In this document: in pieces, positions 1 to 5,952 of the stretch | How the letters are laid out: each line of letters begins with the position of its first letter | Numbering within the stretch: the stretch's first letter is position 1 | Origin: an uncultured Rhodospirillales bacterium | GTDB taxonomy: Bacteria > Pseudomonadota > Alphaproteobacteria > ATCC43930 > CGMCC-115725 | DNA: 10,667 bases | Direction of reading: 5' to 3' | NCBI GenBank assembly: GCA_903897565.1 | Contig: CAIUCF010000730.1 | Span: 1 to 10,667, forward strand | Program-made: the position numbers and the translations under genes | Notes under the pieces: model-generated | Seen by the model: the letters and a program-made list of their open reading frames with translations, nothing else | Database searches by the model: none | What the model was told of the DNA's origin: nothing

Positions 1-2
1 AT

Positions 3-476
3 ACCCGGGAGGAGTTCGTGTTCCTCAATCACTCGCTCGAGCTATGGCCGAGCGGTGGTAACTCGACCTGGTGGTTCGACGCGAAGGAGATGGAGCGGAT
101 CATCCCCGACCTCGTTGCTAAGCTCGGCGGCCCCGGCGCGCGGTTCCTGCATGACAACGGCCGGGATCTTCCCGCCTTCCTGGCCTATCTCGAGGGCAAG
201 CATCCGCCGCCGGTGACCGACCCGCACTATCTCCTTGCCCTCGGCTGCGGCCACGCTCTGCTCGGTGAGCTGGACGCGGCAATCCGTTGGCTCCAGACGC
301 TGCTGGGCGCCCGGTACAGCCAAGCGGATCGGGAATGGGTCCGCGCCCGCTCGCGCCAAGCCAGCGAGGCGATGGCGGCGATCGGGGAGGGCGACGCCGC
401 GACCCGGCTATTGCTCGACCGTTGGTCGCACGAAAGTCTCGTCGACCTCGGCATCATCCGGAGCGAGACCGGCTAA
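3..476 (+). CDS. C-terminal part of a hypothetical protein (possibly DUF4304-like), cut by left window edge
   Basis: The frame is open from the window edge to a TAA at 474-476, giving about 158 visible residues. I do not recognise the family with confidence. An early segment is rich in Trp and Phe (LELWPSGGNSTWWFD). It is followed by an amphipathic helix and a PAFLAYLEGKHPP stretch. This order (Trp-rich strand, helix, then a 'FL..YLE' helix) recalls the C-terminal part of DUF4304 proteins. The remaining 85 or so residues look all-helical and Ala/Arg/Leu-rich, as in TPR-like helical repeats. There is no signal peptide or membrane segment in the visible part. Two readings of the start are possible. 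The reading frame continues upstream of 18 with sensible residues (TREEFVFLN), which favours a truncated gene. A GTG at 18 preceded by GGAGG at 8-12 with 5-nt spacing could also be a true start. The gene converges on the ABC operon and shows no obvious functional link to it. Confidence 0.6.
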   Translation, partial: TREEFVFLNHSLELWPSGGNSTWWFDAKEMERIIPDLVAKLGGPGARFLHDNGRDLPAFLAYLEGKHPPPVTDPHYLLALGCGHALLGELDAAIRWLQTLLGARYSQADREWVRARSRQASEAMAAIGEGDAATRLLLDRWSHESLVDLGIIRSETG

Positions 477-651
477 CCTATCCGAAGTGGATTATCCCGA
501 CGGTAATCCAGCAGATCGATCGGACCGAGCAGTGATGGCCCTCAGCCGTCATCTTAAGTGCGACAAGGGCATCATCGATCTCATGACCGTTATGCACACT
601 ACTCGGCAATTCACGCCCGTGCGGCGGACGCTTCCCCCCCCTGATCTACTC

Positions 652-2196
652 TCAACCGAAAAATCGCCGGTTGATCAGCGTTTCGGCGGCCTGCACGAGC
701 AGGTAAAAAATCACCGAGACCGCGACGGAGGCGAAGGCCACGGCCCAGATCATGCCGTAATCGAGCTCGCCCCGCGCCTCGTTCAAGAGATTGCCGAGGC
801 CGTAGCCGGTGGCGAGCCATTCGGCGGTGATGACGCCGAGCAGGGCGCTCGGTGCGACCAGCCGCGCGGCTGCGAACAGATAGGGGATCGACGACGGCAG
901 CCCGACCAGCCAGATCTGTTGCAACGCGCCGCCGCCATAGACCTGAATCACGTCGCGCGCCGCGCGCGGGGTATTGGCCATACCCTGAGCCATGACCAGG
1001 AAGGCCGGGAAGAAGGTGACGGCGAACACGATGGTCAGCGTCGCGGTCAGGCCTCTGCCCAGTACCAGCACCACCAACGGTGTCAGGGCGACCAGCGGCA
1101 TGGTCTGCAGCAGCAGCGAGGGCGGCATCAGGGCGCGGCCGACGGCCGGCCGCACCACCGTCACCAGCGCCAGGACGAAGGCACCGCCGATGCCGATCGC
1201 CATGCCCAATATCGAGACCGGCACAGATTGTTCGAGGGCAGCAACAAGCGCGGCGCGCTCATCCGCGGCGTCGAACCCGGTGACCAGCACGCGCCAGACG
1301 CCGAGCGGTCCGCGCGCGATCACCGGAGAGATCTGCAGGAGATCCAGGACCCCTTGCCACAGCAGGAAGGGCATCAGAAAAGACGCCAGCATCAGCGCCA
1401 GGCGCACGACGAGCGGCCCCTGCGTTTTCCCGCCCTCCGCTGCCGGATCGCGCCGGATCGCCATCGTGGTGGCGGCCGTACCCGGCGCCGCCAGCGCGCC
1501 AAGGAGCGAAAATACCAGATACCCGCAAGCGGCCAGCGCCGTCGCGCAGAGGCCGATGCCCCAAAGCCGCGCAGGATTGGCCTGACCCATCGAGCCAAGC
1601 AGGAACGAGCCCAGACCCCAGCGCGAGCCGCTGCCGAATTCGGCGAGGATGGCGCCCAGTACGGCCGAGGGCGCGGCGATCCTCAACCCGGTCATGATCG
1701 AGGGAAGGGCTGCCCGCAAGCGTACTCGCCAGAGTATGGTGAAGGTACCACCGCCATAGGCGCGGATAATATCGGCAAAGCGCGGGTCGATTTCGCGCAA
1801 CCCGATCAAGGTCGCGATCATGGTCGGGAAATACACGGTCACCGCCGCCAGCACGATCTGCGGTGTCGTGCCCTGAAAGGCGACCACCAGCAGCGGGCTG
1901 AGCGTGATCGGCGGGATCGCGAAGATCGCGATGTTGAACCCGCGCAGCAGCCGCTCCAGCACCGGCACCAGGACGAAGGCGATCGCGAGCAGGATGGCGG
2001 CGGCATCGCCGATCAGGAAACCGATCCCTGCCGGCCAAAATGTCGCCCAGACATGGGCCGGATAGACGGCCCTGTCGGCCCAGAACTGCACGAGGATGGC
2101 CGAAGGTGGCGGCAGCGCTCCGCTGCCGATCAGCTGCCAGCGCCCGATCGCCTCCCAGACCGCCAGGAATATGCCGAGCCTCGCCAGGCGCTGCAT
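652..2196 (-). CDS. ABC transporter permease, two permease domains fused in tandem (NitT/TauT/ThiX type)
   Basis: This is the membrane channel of a binding-protein-dependent importer in the inner membrane, 514 residues. Single-domain permeases of this type are about 250-280 residues; this chain holds two. Half one covers roughly residues 1-240 and half two 262-514, joined by a charged, non-hydrophobic linker (about 245-260). Each half has about five to six hydrophobic segments and one EAA-type loop that contacts the ATPase. These loops are IIRAYGGG (143-150) followed by LPSIMTGLRIAAPSAVLGAILAE, and VIQVYGGG (416-423) followed by a matching LPSSIPYLFAAARLVAPSALLG. The halves are clearly homologous but diverged, so the fused chain can supply both membrane subunits. 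The ATG at 2196 overlaps the ATPase stop by one base (TGATG), so translation is probably coupled. The frame stays open upstream to about 2835, but that extension is Arg/Pro-rich shadow of the ATPase gene. It is the last gene of the operon, ending FFG-TGA. The substrate cannot be read from the permease. Confidence 0.93.
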   Translation of the reverse strand: MQRLARLGIFLAVWEAIGRWQLIGSGALPPPSAILVQFWADRAVYPAHVWATFWPAGIGFLIGDAAAILLAIAFVLVPVLERLLRGFNIAIFAIPPITLSPLLVVAFQGTTPQIVLAAVTVYFPTMIATLIGLREIDPRFADIIRAYGGGTFTILWRVRLRAALPSIMTGLRIAAPSAVLGAILAEFGSGSRWGLGSFLLGSMGQANPARLWGIGLCATALAACGYLVFSLLGALAAPGTAATTMAIRRDPAAEGGKTQGPLVVRLALMLASFLMPFLLWQGVLDLLQISPVIARGPLGVWRVLVTGFDAADERAALVAALEQSVPVSILGMAIGIGGAFVLALVTVVRPAVGRALMPPSLLLQTMPLVALTPLVVLVLGRGLTATLTIVFAVTFFPAFLVMAQGMANTPRAARDVIQVYGGGALQQIWLVGLPSSIPYLFAAARLVAPSALLGVITAEWLATGYGLGNLLNEARGELDYGMIWAVAFASVAVSVIFYLLVQAAETLINRRFFG

Positions 2197-2981
2197 CAGC
2201 CCTCGCCGGTGTGGAGCGCATCGGCCACCTGCGCGGTCAGGGCGGCAAATTCCGGCGCGGAAAACAGGCTGAGCGGGCGGGGGCGGGGAAAGGCCACGTC
2301 GATGGAGGCGGCGATCCGGCCTGGGCGCGCCTGCATCACGATCACCCGGTCCGCGAGAAACAGCGCCTCGTCGATTCCATGGGTGACCAGCAAGGTCGTC
2401 GAGCGCTGGCGCATCCAGATGCGTTGCAGTTCGAGATTCATGTTGCGGCGCAGGATCTGGTCGAGGGCGCCGAACGGCTCGTCGAGCAACAAGACCGAAG
2501 GCTCGGTCACCAGGGCGCGGGCGATGGCCACACGCTGGCGCATGCCACCGGACAGCTGGCTGGGCCGCGCCGTCTCGAAGCCCCGCAGACCGACGAGCGC
2601 GATCAGCTCGGCGATCCGTCCCTTGGCTTCGGCGACGTTGCGGCCCAGGACCTGCAGCGGCAGGGCGATATTGGCGAGCACGCTGCGCCAGGGCAGCAGG
2701 GCCGGGTCCTGGAACGCGATGCCGAGGACGCCGCGCCGCGCCGCCTCCGCCGGCGTCCAGCCATCGACCAGGATGTCGCCGCCATCCGCCGGCTCCAACC
2801 CGGCGATGAGCCGCAACAGGGTCGATTTCCCGCAACCGGACGGACCGATGACCGCCACCAGCTGGCCTTGCGCGACCGCGAGATCGGTCGATTGCAAGGC
2901 CAGGAACGGCGCGCCGTCCAGTTTGAAGGATTTGGTGGCGCCGACGATGCGAATACCTTCCGGCGCCGTGCCGGAAGACAC
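2196..2981 (-). CDS. ABC transporter ATP-binding protein (NitT/TauT/SsuB type)
   Basis: This is the cytoplasmic ATPase that powers the importer, 261 residues, the usual length for SsuB/TauB/ThiZ-type subunits. All nucleotide-binding motifs are intact and in order: Walker A GPSGCGKST (46-54), Q-loop Gln91 in AFQDPALLPW, signature LSGGM (143-147), Walker B VLLLDEP (163-169), D-loop ALD (172-174) and switch His201 in LLVTHGIDEA. The FQDPALLPWRSVLANI and THGIDEALFLADR stretches are characteristic of the nitrate/sulfonate/taurine/pyrimidine-precursor importer class. The start is taken as GTG at 2981, directly abutting the TAG of the binding-protein gene with zero spacing; no earlier start can be used without running into that gene. 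There is no strong Shine-Dalgarno before it, so it probably relies on coupling to the upstream gene. Its stop overlaps the permease ATG. It must drive a permease with two fused halves, so a dimer of this ATPase per permease chain is expected. Confidence 0.96.
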   Translation of the reverse strand: MSSGTAPEGIRIVGATKSFKLDGAPFLALQSTDLAVAQGQLVAVIGPSGCGKSTLLRLIAGLEPADGGDILVDGWTPAEAARRGVLGIAFQDPALLPWRSVLANIALPLQVLGRNVAEAKGRIAELIALVGLRGFETARPSQLSGGMRQRVAIARALVTEPSVLLLDEPFGALDQILRRNMNLELQRIWMRQRSTTLLVTHGIDEALFLADRVIVMQARPGRIAASIDVAFPRPRPLSLFSAPEFAALTAQVADALHTGEG

Positions 2982-3980
2982 CTATTTCACTTCGGCGAGC
3001 AGGGTGGTGTCGAACATCTCGCGCGTCGCCGGAATCCCGGCGAGCTTCAGGTAATCGATGTTCTTTTGAATGCCTTCCTCGGTCATCGAGAAGATACCCT
3101 GCGGCGACTCGATCAACGGCTTTTCGGTATTGTTAGAGAACAGATCGTTCGACGTGGCGCGGCCGGTGCCCTTGAACCACGTGTCCTTGTACGCGTTGGG
3201 ATAGACCGCGGTGTCCTTGAAATTCTCCTGCCAGCCGAGGCGGCTTGCCGCCAGGAAATTCACCACACCCTGGCGGTTGTTCTTGATGACCTCGTCGGTC
3301 GCGACCAGCGTGTCGTTATACAAGGTGACGCCGTAGTCGTAGAGCAGCATCGACACGGCCTTCTTGCCTGAAAGCTCAACCGTATAGGGCACGTCGGTCG
3401 CGAAATCGACAGTGCCGTCGATCTCGCCCTTGATCAGCGGCGTCGGATCGAAGGCGTAGGGCACGATGCGGACCGCGCTCGGGTCGATCTTGTTGATCTT
3501 CAGGAAGGCCTTGATCATGATTTCGTTGACCGGCGGCACCGCCAGGGTCTTGCCGATCAGGTCCTGCGGGGTGTTGATCGGCTTGCTGGCCAGGCTGATG
3601 ATCGCGAGCGGGCTCTTCTGGAACTGCGTGCCGATGATCTTGAGCCCGGCGCCCTGTTTCACGATCGCCTCGATCGTGGTGTCGGGCGTGGTAAGCGCGA
3701 TATTGGCCTTGCCGGAGAGCAGCGAGCTTTCCGGGATGACGTCCGGGCCGCCGGAGAGGAAGGTCACGCCGACCCCGGCGCTCTTGTAGAAGCCCTTATC
3801 GATGGCGACGAAATAGCCAAGGAACTCCGCGTCGTTGACCCAAGAGGCTTGCAGGGTAATTCCCGTGTCCGCGGCGCGGGCGCGGCCGATGCCGGTCGCC
3901 AGTGCGGCGCCAAGCGACGCGGCGCCCAGCATCAGCTGCCGGCGGTGAAGAACGGGGCGGGCGCGAAGCAATGTCGACAT
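2982..3980 (-). CDS. Periplasmic substrate-binding protein, NMT1/THI5-like (ThiY/SsuA superfamily)
   Basis: This is the exported receptor that captures the importer's substrate, about 332 residues. The N terminus carries a twin-arginine-like signal: HRRQLMLGAASLGAALATG, then a RARA/ADT cleavage site near residue 36. The RR pair and modest hydrophobicity suggest Tat export, but the motif is not a perfect consensus. The mature part opens with QASWVNDAEFLGYFVAIDKG, the typical opening of NMT1/THI5-like proteins that bind thiamine pyrimidine precursors, riboflavin or related compounds. KTLAVPP and GEIDGTVDF fit the same fold. The Cys-rich motif of eukaryotic THI5 is absent. The start is judged from the ribosome site: AGGAG (3989-3993 on the complement) is 8 nt from the ATG at 3980 but only 2 nt from an in-frame ATG at 3986, so the inner start is preferred. 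It is first in the operon, just ahead of the ATPase. Divergent to it is a deaminase-like enzyme, which makes a purine- or pyrimidine-like ligand plausible. The ligand itself is unknown. Confidence 0.94.
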   Translation of the reverse strand: MSTLLRARPVLHRRQLMLGAASLGAALATGIGRARAADTGITLQASWVNDAEFLGYFVAIDKGFYKSAGVGVTFLSGGPDVIPESSLLSGKANIALTTPDTTIEAIVKQGAGLKIIGTQFQKSPLAIISLASKPINTPQDLIGKTLAVPPVNEIMIKAFLKINKIDPSAVRIVPYAFDPTPLIKGEIDGTVDFATDVPYTVELSGKKAVSMLLYDYGVTLYNDTLVATDEVIKNNRQGVVNFLAASRLGWQENFKDTAVYPNAYKDTWFKGTGRATSNDLFSNNTEKPLIESPQGIFSMTEEGIQKNIDYLKLAGIPATREMFDTTLLAEVK

Positions 3981-4030
3981 GACCATATCTCCTGGTGGGT
4001 ATCTTGGGGAACGCGTCGCCGCGGAAGAGA

Positions 4031-4041
4031 ATGACTGTCAT
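4031..4041. promoter_or_regulatory. Inverted repeat ATGAC-T-GTCAT, possible operator
   Basis: A perfect dyad with 5-bp arms and a one-base centre lies within the divergent gap, about 45 bp upstream of the binding-protein start. Its size and TGAC/GTCA arms would suit a dimeric GntR- or similar HTH regulator. No regulator gene is in the window to support this, and 5-bp arms can arise by chance. Confidence 0.3.
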
Positions 4042-4053
4042 CAAGCAATTCTC

Positions 4054-4080
4054 GTGCCGCAGCAGTATCTTGGTCGGCAC
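4054..4080. repeat. Inverted repeat GTGCCG...CGGCAC, 15-nt loop
   Basis: Arms GTGCCG (4054-4059) and CGGCAC (4075-4080) are perfectly complementary. They could form a hairpin in either transcript, or a spaced operator. The loop contains one copy of the direct repeat GTATCTTGG. No T-run follows on either strand, so it is not a convincing terminator. Confidence 0.3.
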
Positions 4081-4103
4081 GGCGCTTGCTTCGTGGACGC
4101 GGC

Positions 4104-4117
4104 GTGGCCTTGGCCAC
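4104..4117. promoter_or_regulatory. Inverted repeat GTGGCC-TT-GGCCAC, possible operator of the deaminase-like gene
   Basis: A perfect 14-bp palindrome with 6-bp arms and a 2-bp centre sits 31 bp before the ATG of the deaminase-like gene. A bound protein here would overlap the promoter or leader of that gene. It is the strongest dyad in the gap. The DNA is GC-rich, so chance occurrence remains possible. Confidence 0.35.
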
Positions 4118-4148
4118 CCTTGCTGCGCCATGTCCGAAGGGAAGATAA

Positions 4149-5924
4149 ATGACCGCCACCCGACCCGAACGTTCGGCCTATATCCGCGCCGGCCGCGGGG
4201 AACTTCCGGCCGATTTGATCGTCTGCGGCGGGATTCTGGTGAACGTCTTGACCGAGGAAATTTATCCGGCCGATGTCGCGATCTGGGGCGGGCGGATCAT
4301 GGCCGTGGGCGATGTCACTGCGTATCGTGGGCCGGAGACCGAAATCATCGACGCGTCGGGCCATTACCTCTGTCCGGGCCTAATTGACGGCCATCTGCAC
4401 ATCGAATGTTCTAAACTTTCGATGACGAGCTTCGCCGAGGCGGTCGTACCGCTCGGCACGACCTCGATCGTTTCCGGACTGGACCAGATCCTGGTGGTCG
4501 GCGGGCTGCCGGCGGCTCGCGCCTTCCTCGATGAAGCGGCGGCGACGCCGCTCAAGATCTTCTGGGGCGCGCCATGCCGCACGCCCTACACGTTGCCACG
4601 CTCGCATGTCGGCCATTATTTCGGCCCCGCCGAACATGCAGAAGGTCAGCTATGGCCGGAATGCGTCGGCGTGTGGGAGACGGTGCGCGAATTCATCGAC
4701 ACGGGCGAGCCCGATGTCATGGCGGCGATCGACCTCGCACAGAAGAATCGCCTGCCGGTCCTGGGCTGCTCGCCGATGTGCCGGGGCCGCAGCCTCAACG
4801 CCTTCATGCAGGCCGGGATTCACGCAGATCATGAATCCTATACCGCCGAGGAAGCCCTCGAGAAACTGCGCGCCGGACTGCACGTGCTGATCCGGGAGTC
4901 GTCGATCTCGCATTTCCTCGAAGAAAATCTGCGGATCGTCACCGAGTTCGGCATCACGGCGACGCGGCGGATCAGCTTCTGTACCGATGACGTGGTCGCG
5001 GCAGATCTGCGCGCGCGCGGCCATGTGGATAATATGGTCCGCATGGCGATTGCCATGGGCGTGACGCCGATGGCGGCGATCCAGATGGCGACGATCAACG
5101 GCGCAGAGATGGTCCGCATGGACGGTCAGGTCGGCGTGATCGCGCCCGGGCGAGCGGCCGATATTCTGCTGGTGCGCGACCTGCTGGATTTTCGTGCCGC
5201 AAAAGTCATCGCTAAAGGTCGGCTGGTGGCGGTCGACGGGCGCATGCTCGAGGCGCTGCCGCGCCCGGTGCGGCAGGGACCGCTCATGCAATCCTTCAAA
5301 CTCTCACCGGTGGCGCCGCAGGATTTCCGGGTTGCTGCCGCGACTGCGGGAGACACGGCACGGGTTCTGACCCTGGAAGTGGACCCGACGCAGATCTTCG
5401 TCCGGCGCCGCCGCGACGTGACGTTGCCGGTGGTGGATGGCGCGGTCCTGGCCGACCCGACGCAGGATGTCCAATACATCACGGTCGTGGAACGCTACGG
5501 CCGCAGCGCCAACCGGCCGACCGGCTTCGTCTCCGGCTTCGGCATGAAGTCCGGGGCGATCGCGAGTTCGCTGTCGCCGGACGACAACAACATCATCTGC
5601 ATCGGCACCGACCCCGCAGATATGGCGCTCGCGATCAACCATATCATCGAAGGGCAGGGCGGCCAGGCCGTGGTGCAACACGGGAAGATCATCGCCGCGC
5701 TCAGCCTCCCTATCGGCGGCATCGTCTCCGATCTCCCGGCGGCGGAGATGGAGGCGGAGGAGGGCATGCTGGACGAGGCGGCGCGCTTGCTCGGCTGCGC
5801 GCTGCCGTGGCCGTTCATGTACATGTTCGTGATGCAGGTGACGGCGATTCCCGATTACGCCATCACCGATCTCGGCATTGTCGATTGCATCGGCTTGAGG
5901 ATCGTCGACCCGGTGCTGGCCTAG
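4149..5924 (+). CDS. Adenine-deaminase-like amidohydrolase (COG1001 type) with an altered active site
   Basis: This cytoplasmic metal-dependent hydrolase has 591 residues, the usual adenine deaminase length. It shows the composite beta-sandwich start (DLIVCGGILVNV, 22-33), metal motif PGLIDGHLHIE (76-86; His82, His84), bridging-Glu region GVWET (Glu177), ADHES (His228), LIRESS (246-252) and CTDDVVAADL (Asp280/281). A complete C-terminal adenine-deaminase domain follows, with GFVSGFGMKSGAIASS, GTDPADMALAIN, LSLPIGGIVSDLP and a terminal AIPDYAITDLGIVD. This order and the C-terminal domain identify the family clearly. Several residues nearly invariant in true adenine deaminases are changed: DPHEIANV becomes GLDQILVV (near 110-117), GHAP becomes GCSP (Cys207 at a predicted metal ligand), and the HDSHN block becomes PDDNN (477-481). 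The protein is otherwise intact, so I infer a different substrate rather than decay. The ATG at 4149 follows GAAGGGAAG at good spacing. It is divergent from an importer and may act on the imported compound. Confidence 0.9.
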   Translation: MTATRPERSAYIRAGRGELPADLIVCGGILVNVLTEEIYPADVAIWGGRIMAVGDVTAYRGPETEIIDASGHYLCPGLIDGHLHIECSKLSMTSFAEAVVPLGTTSIVSGLDQILVVGGLPAARAFLDEAAATPLKIFWGAPCRTPYTLPRSHVGHYFGPAEHAEGQLWPECVGVWETVREFIDTGEPDVMAAIDLAQKNRLPVLGCSPMCRGRSLNAFMQAGIHADHESYTAEEALEKLRAGLHVLIRESSISHFLEENLRIVTEFGITATRRISFCTDDVVAADLRARGHVDNMVRMAIAMGVTPMAAIQMATINGAEMVRMDGQVGVIAPGRAADILLVRDLLDFRAAKVIAKGRLVAVDGRMLEALPRPVRQGPLMQSFKLSPVAPQDFRVAAATAGDTARVLTLEVDPTQIFVRRRRDVTLPVVDGAVLADPTQDVQYITVVERYGRSANRPTGFVSGFGMKSGAIASSLSPDDNNIICIGTDPADMALAINHIIEGQGGQAVVQHGKIIAALSLPIGGIVSDLPAAEMEAEEGMLDEAARLLGCALPWPFMYMFVMQVTAIPDYAITDLGIVDCIGLRIVDPVLA

Positions 5925-5926
5925 GA

Positions 5927-5948
5927 GTGACCGCGAACCGCGGATCAC
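5927..5948. terminator. Hairpin between convergent genes, possible bidirectional terminator
   Basis: GTGA-CCGCG (5927-5935), loop AAC (5936-5938), CGCGG (5939-5943), one unpaired A, then TCAC (5945-5948). This gives a 9-bp stem with a single bulge. It lies exactly in the 28-nt gap between the TAG of the deaminase-like gene (5922-5924) and the TAA of the P-type ATPase (5953-5955 on the complement). No T-run follows on either strand, so as an intrinsic terminator it is atypical. Position is the main support. Confidence 0.45.
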
Positions 5949-5952
5949 GGCC

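Larger units (their letters stand above)
3987..4148. promoter_or_regulatory. Divergent control region between the importer operon and the deaminase-like gene
   Basis: This 162-168 bp gap must hold promoters for both directions. I cannot place a clear sigma-70 promoter on either strand. It holds three inverted repeats (listed separately) and a 9-bp direct repeat GTATCTTGG at 3999-4007 and 4065-4073. The ribosome site for the rightward gene is GAAGGGAAG at 4136-4144 and that for the leftward operon is AGGAG on the complement of 3989-3993. On either strand I see no TPP-riboswitch core (CTGAGA plus the ACC...GAT...GGATAATGCC pattern). The density of dyads in so short a gap suggests a shared regulator acting on both units, which is inference. 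Confidence 0.5.

Noticed and set aside
530..566. Hairpin in the gap after the first gene as a terminator
   Set aside because: GATGGC...GCCGTCATC pairs only with a 3-nt bulge, and no T-run follows in either direction.
2197..2835. N-terminal extension of the permease frame upstream of 2196
   Set aside because: The extension is Arg/Pro/Gly-rich and overlaps the ATPase gene in another frame. The permease has a proper ATG overlapping the ATPase stop.
235..3054. Very long open frame (939 codons) on the + strand across the ABC operon
   Set aside because: It is antisense to three well-identified genes. Its product is Arg/Gln/Asp/His-rich low-complexity sequence with no recognisable domain, typical of a shadow frame in GC-rich DNA.
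3987..4148. TPP or purine riboswitch ahead of the importer or the deaminase-like gene
   Set aside because: I looked for the conserved TPP core and for a purine-aptamer pattern on both strands and saw neither. Only simple dyads are present.
4149..5924. Assigning the symbol ade/adeC and the function adenine deaminase
   Set aside because: The family match is clear, but changes at a predicted metal ligand and at two other conserved blocks make a confident substrate call unsafe.
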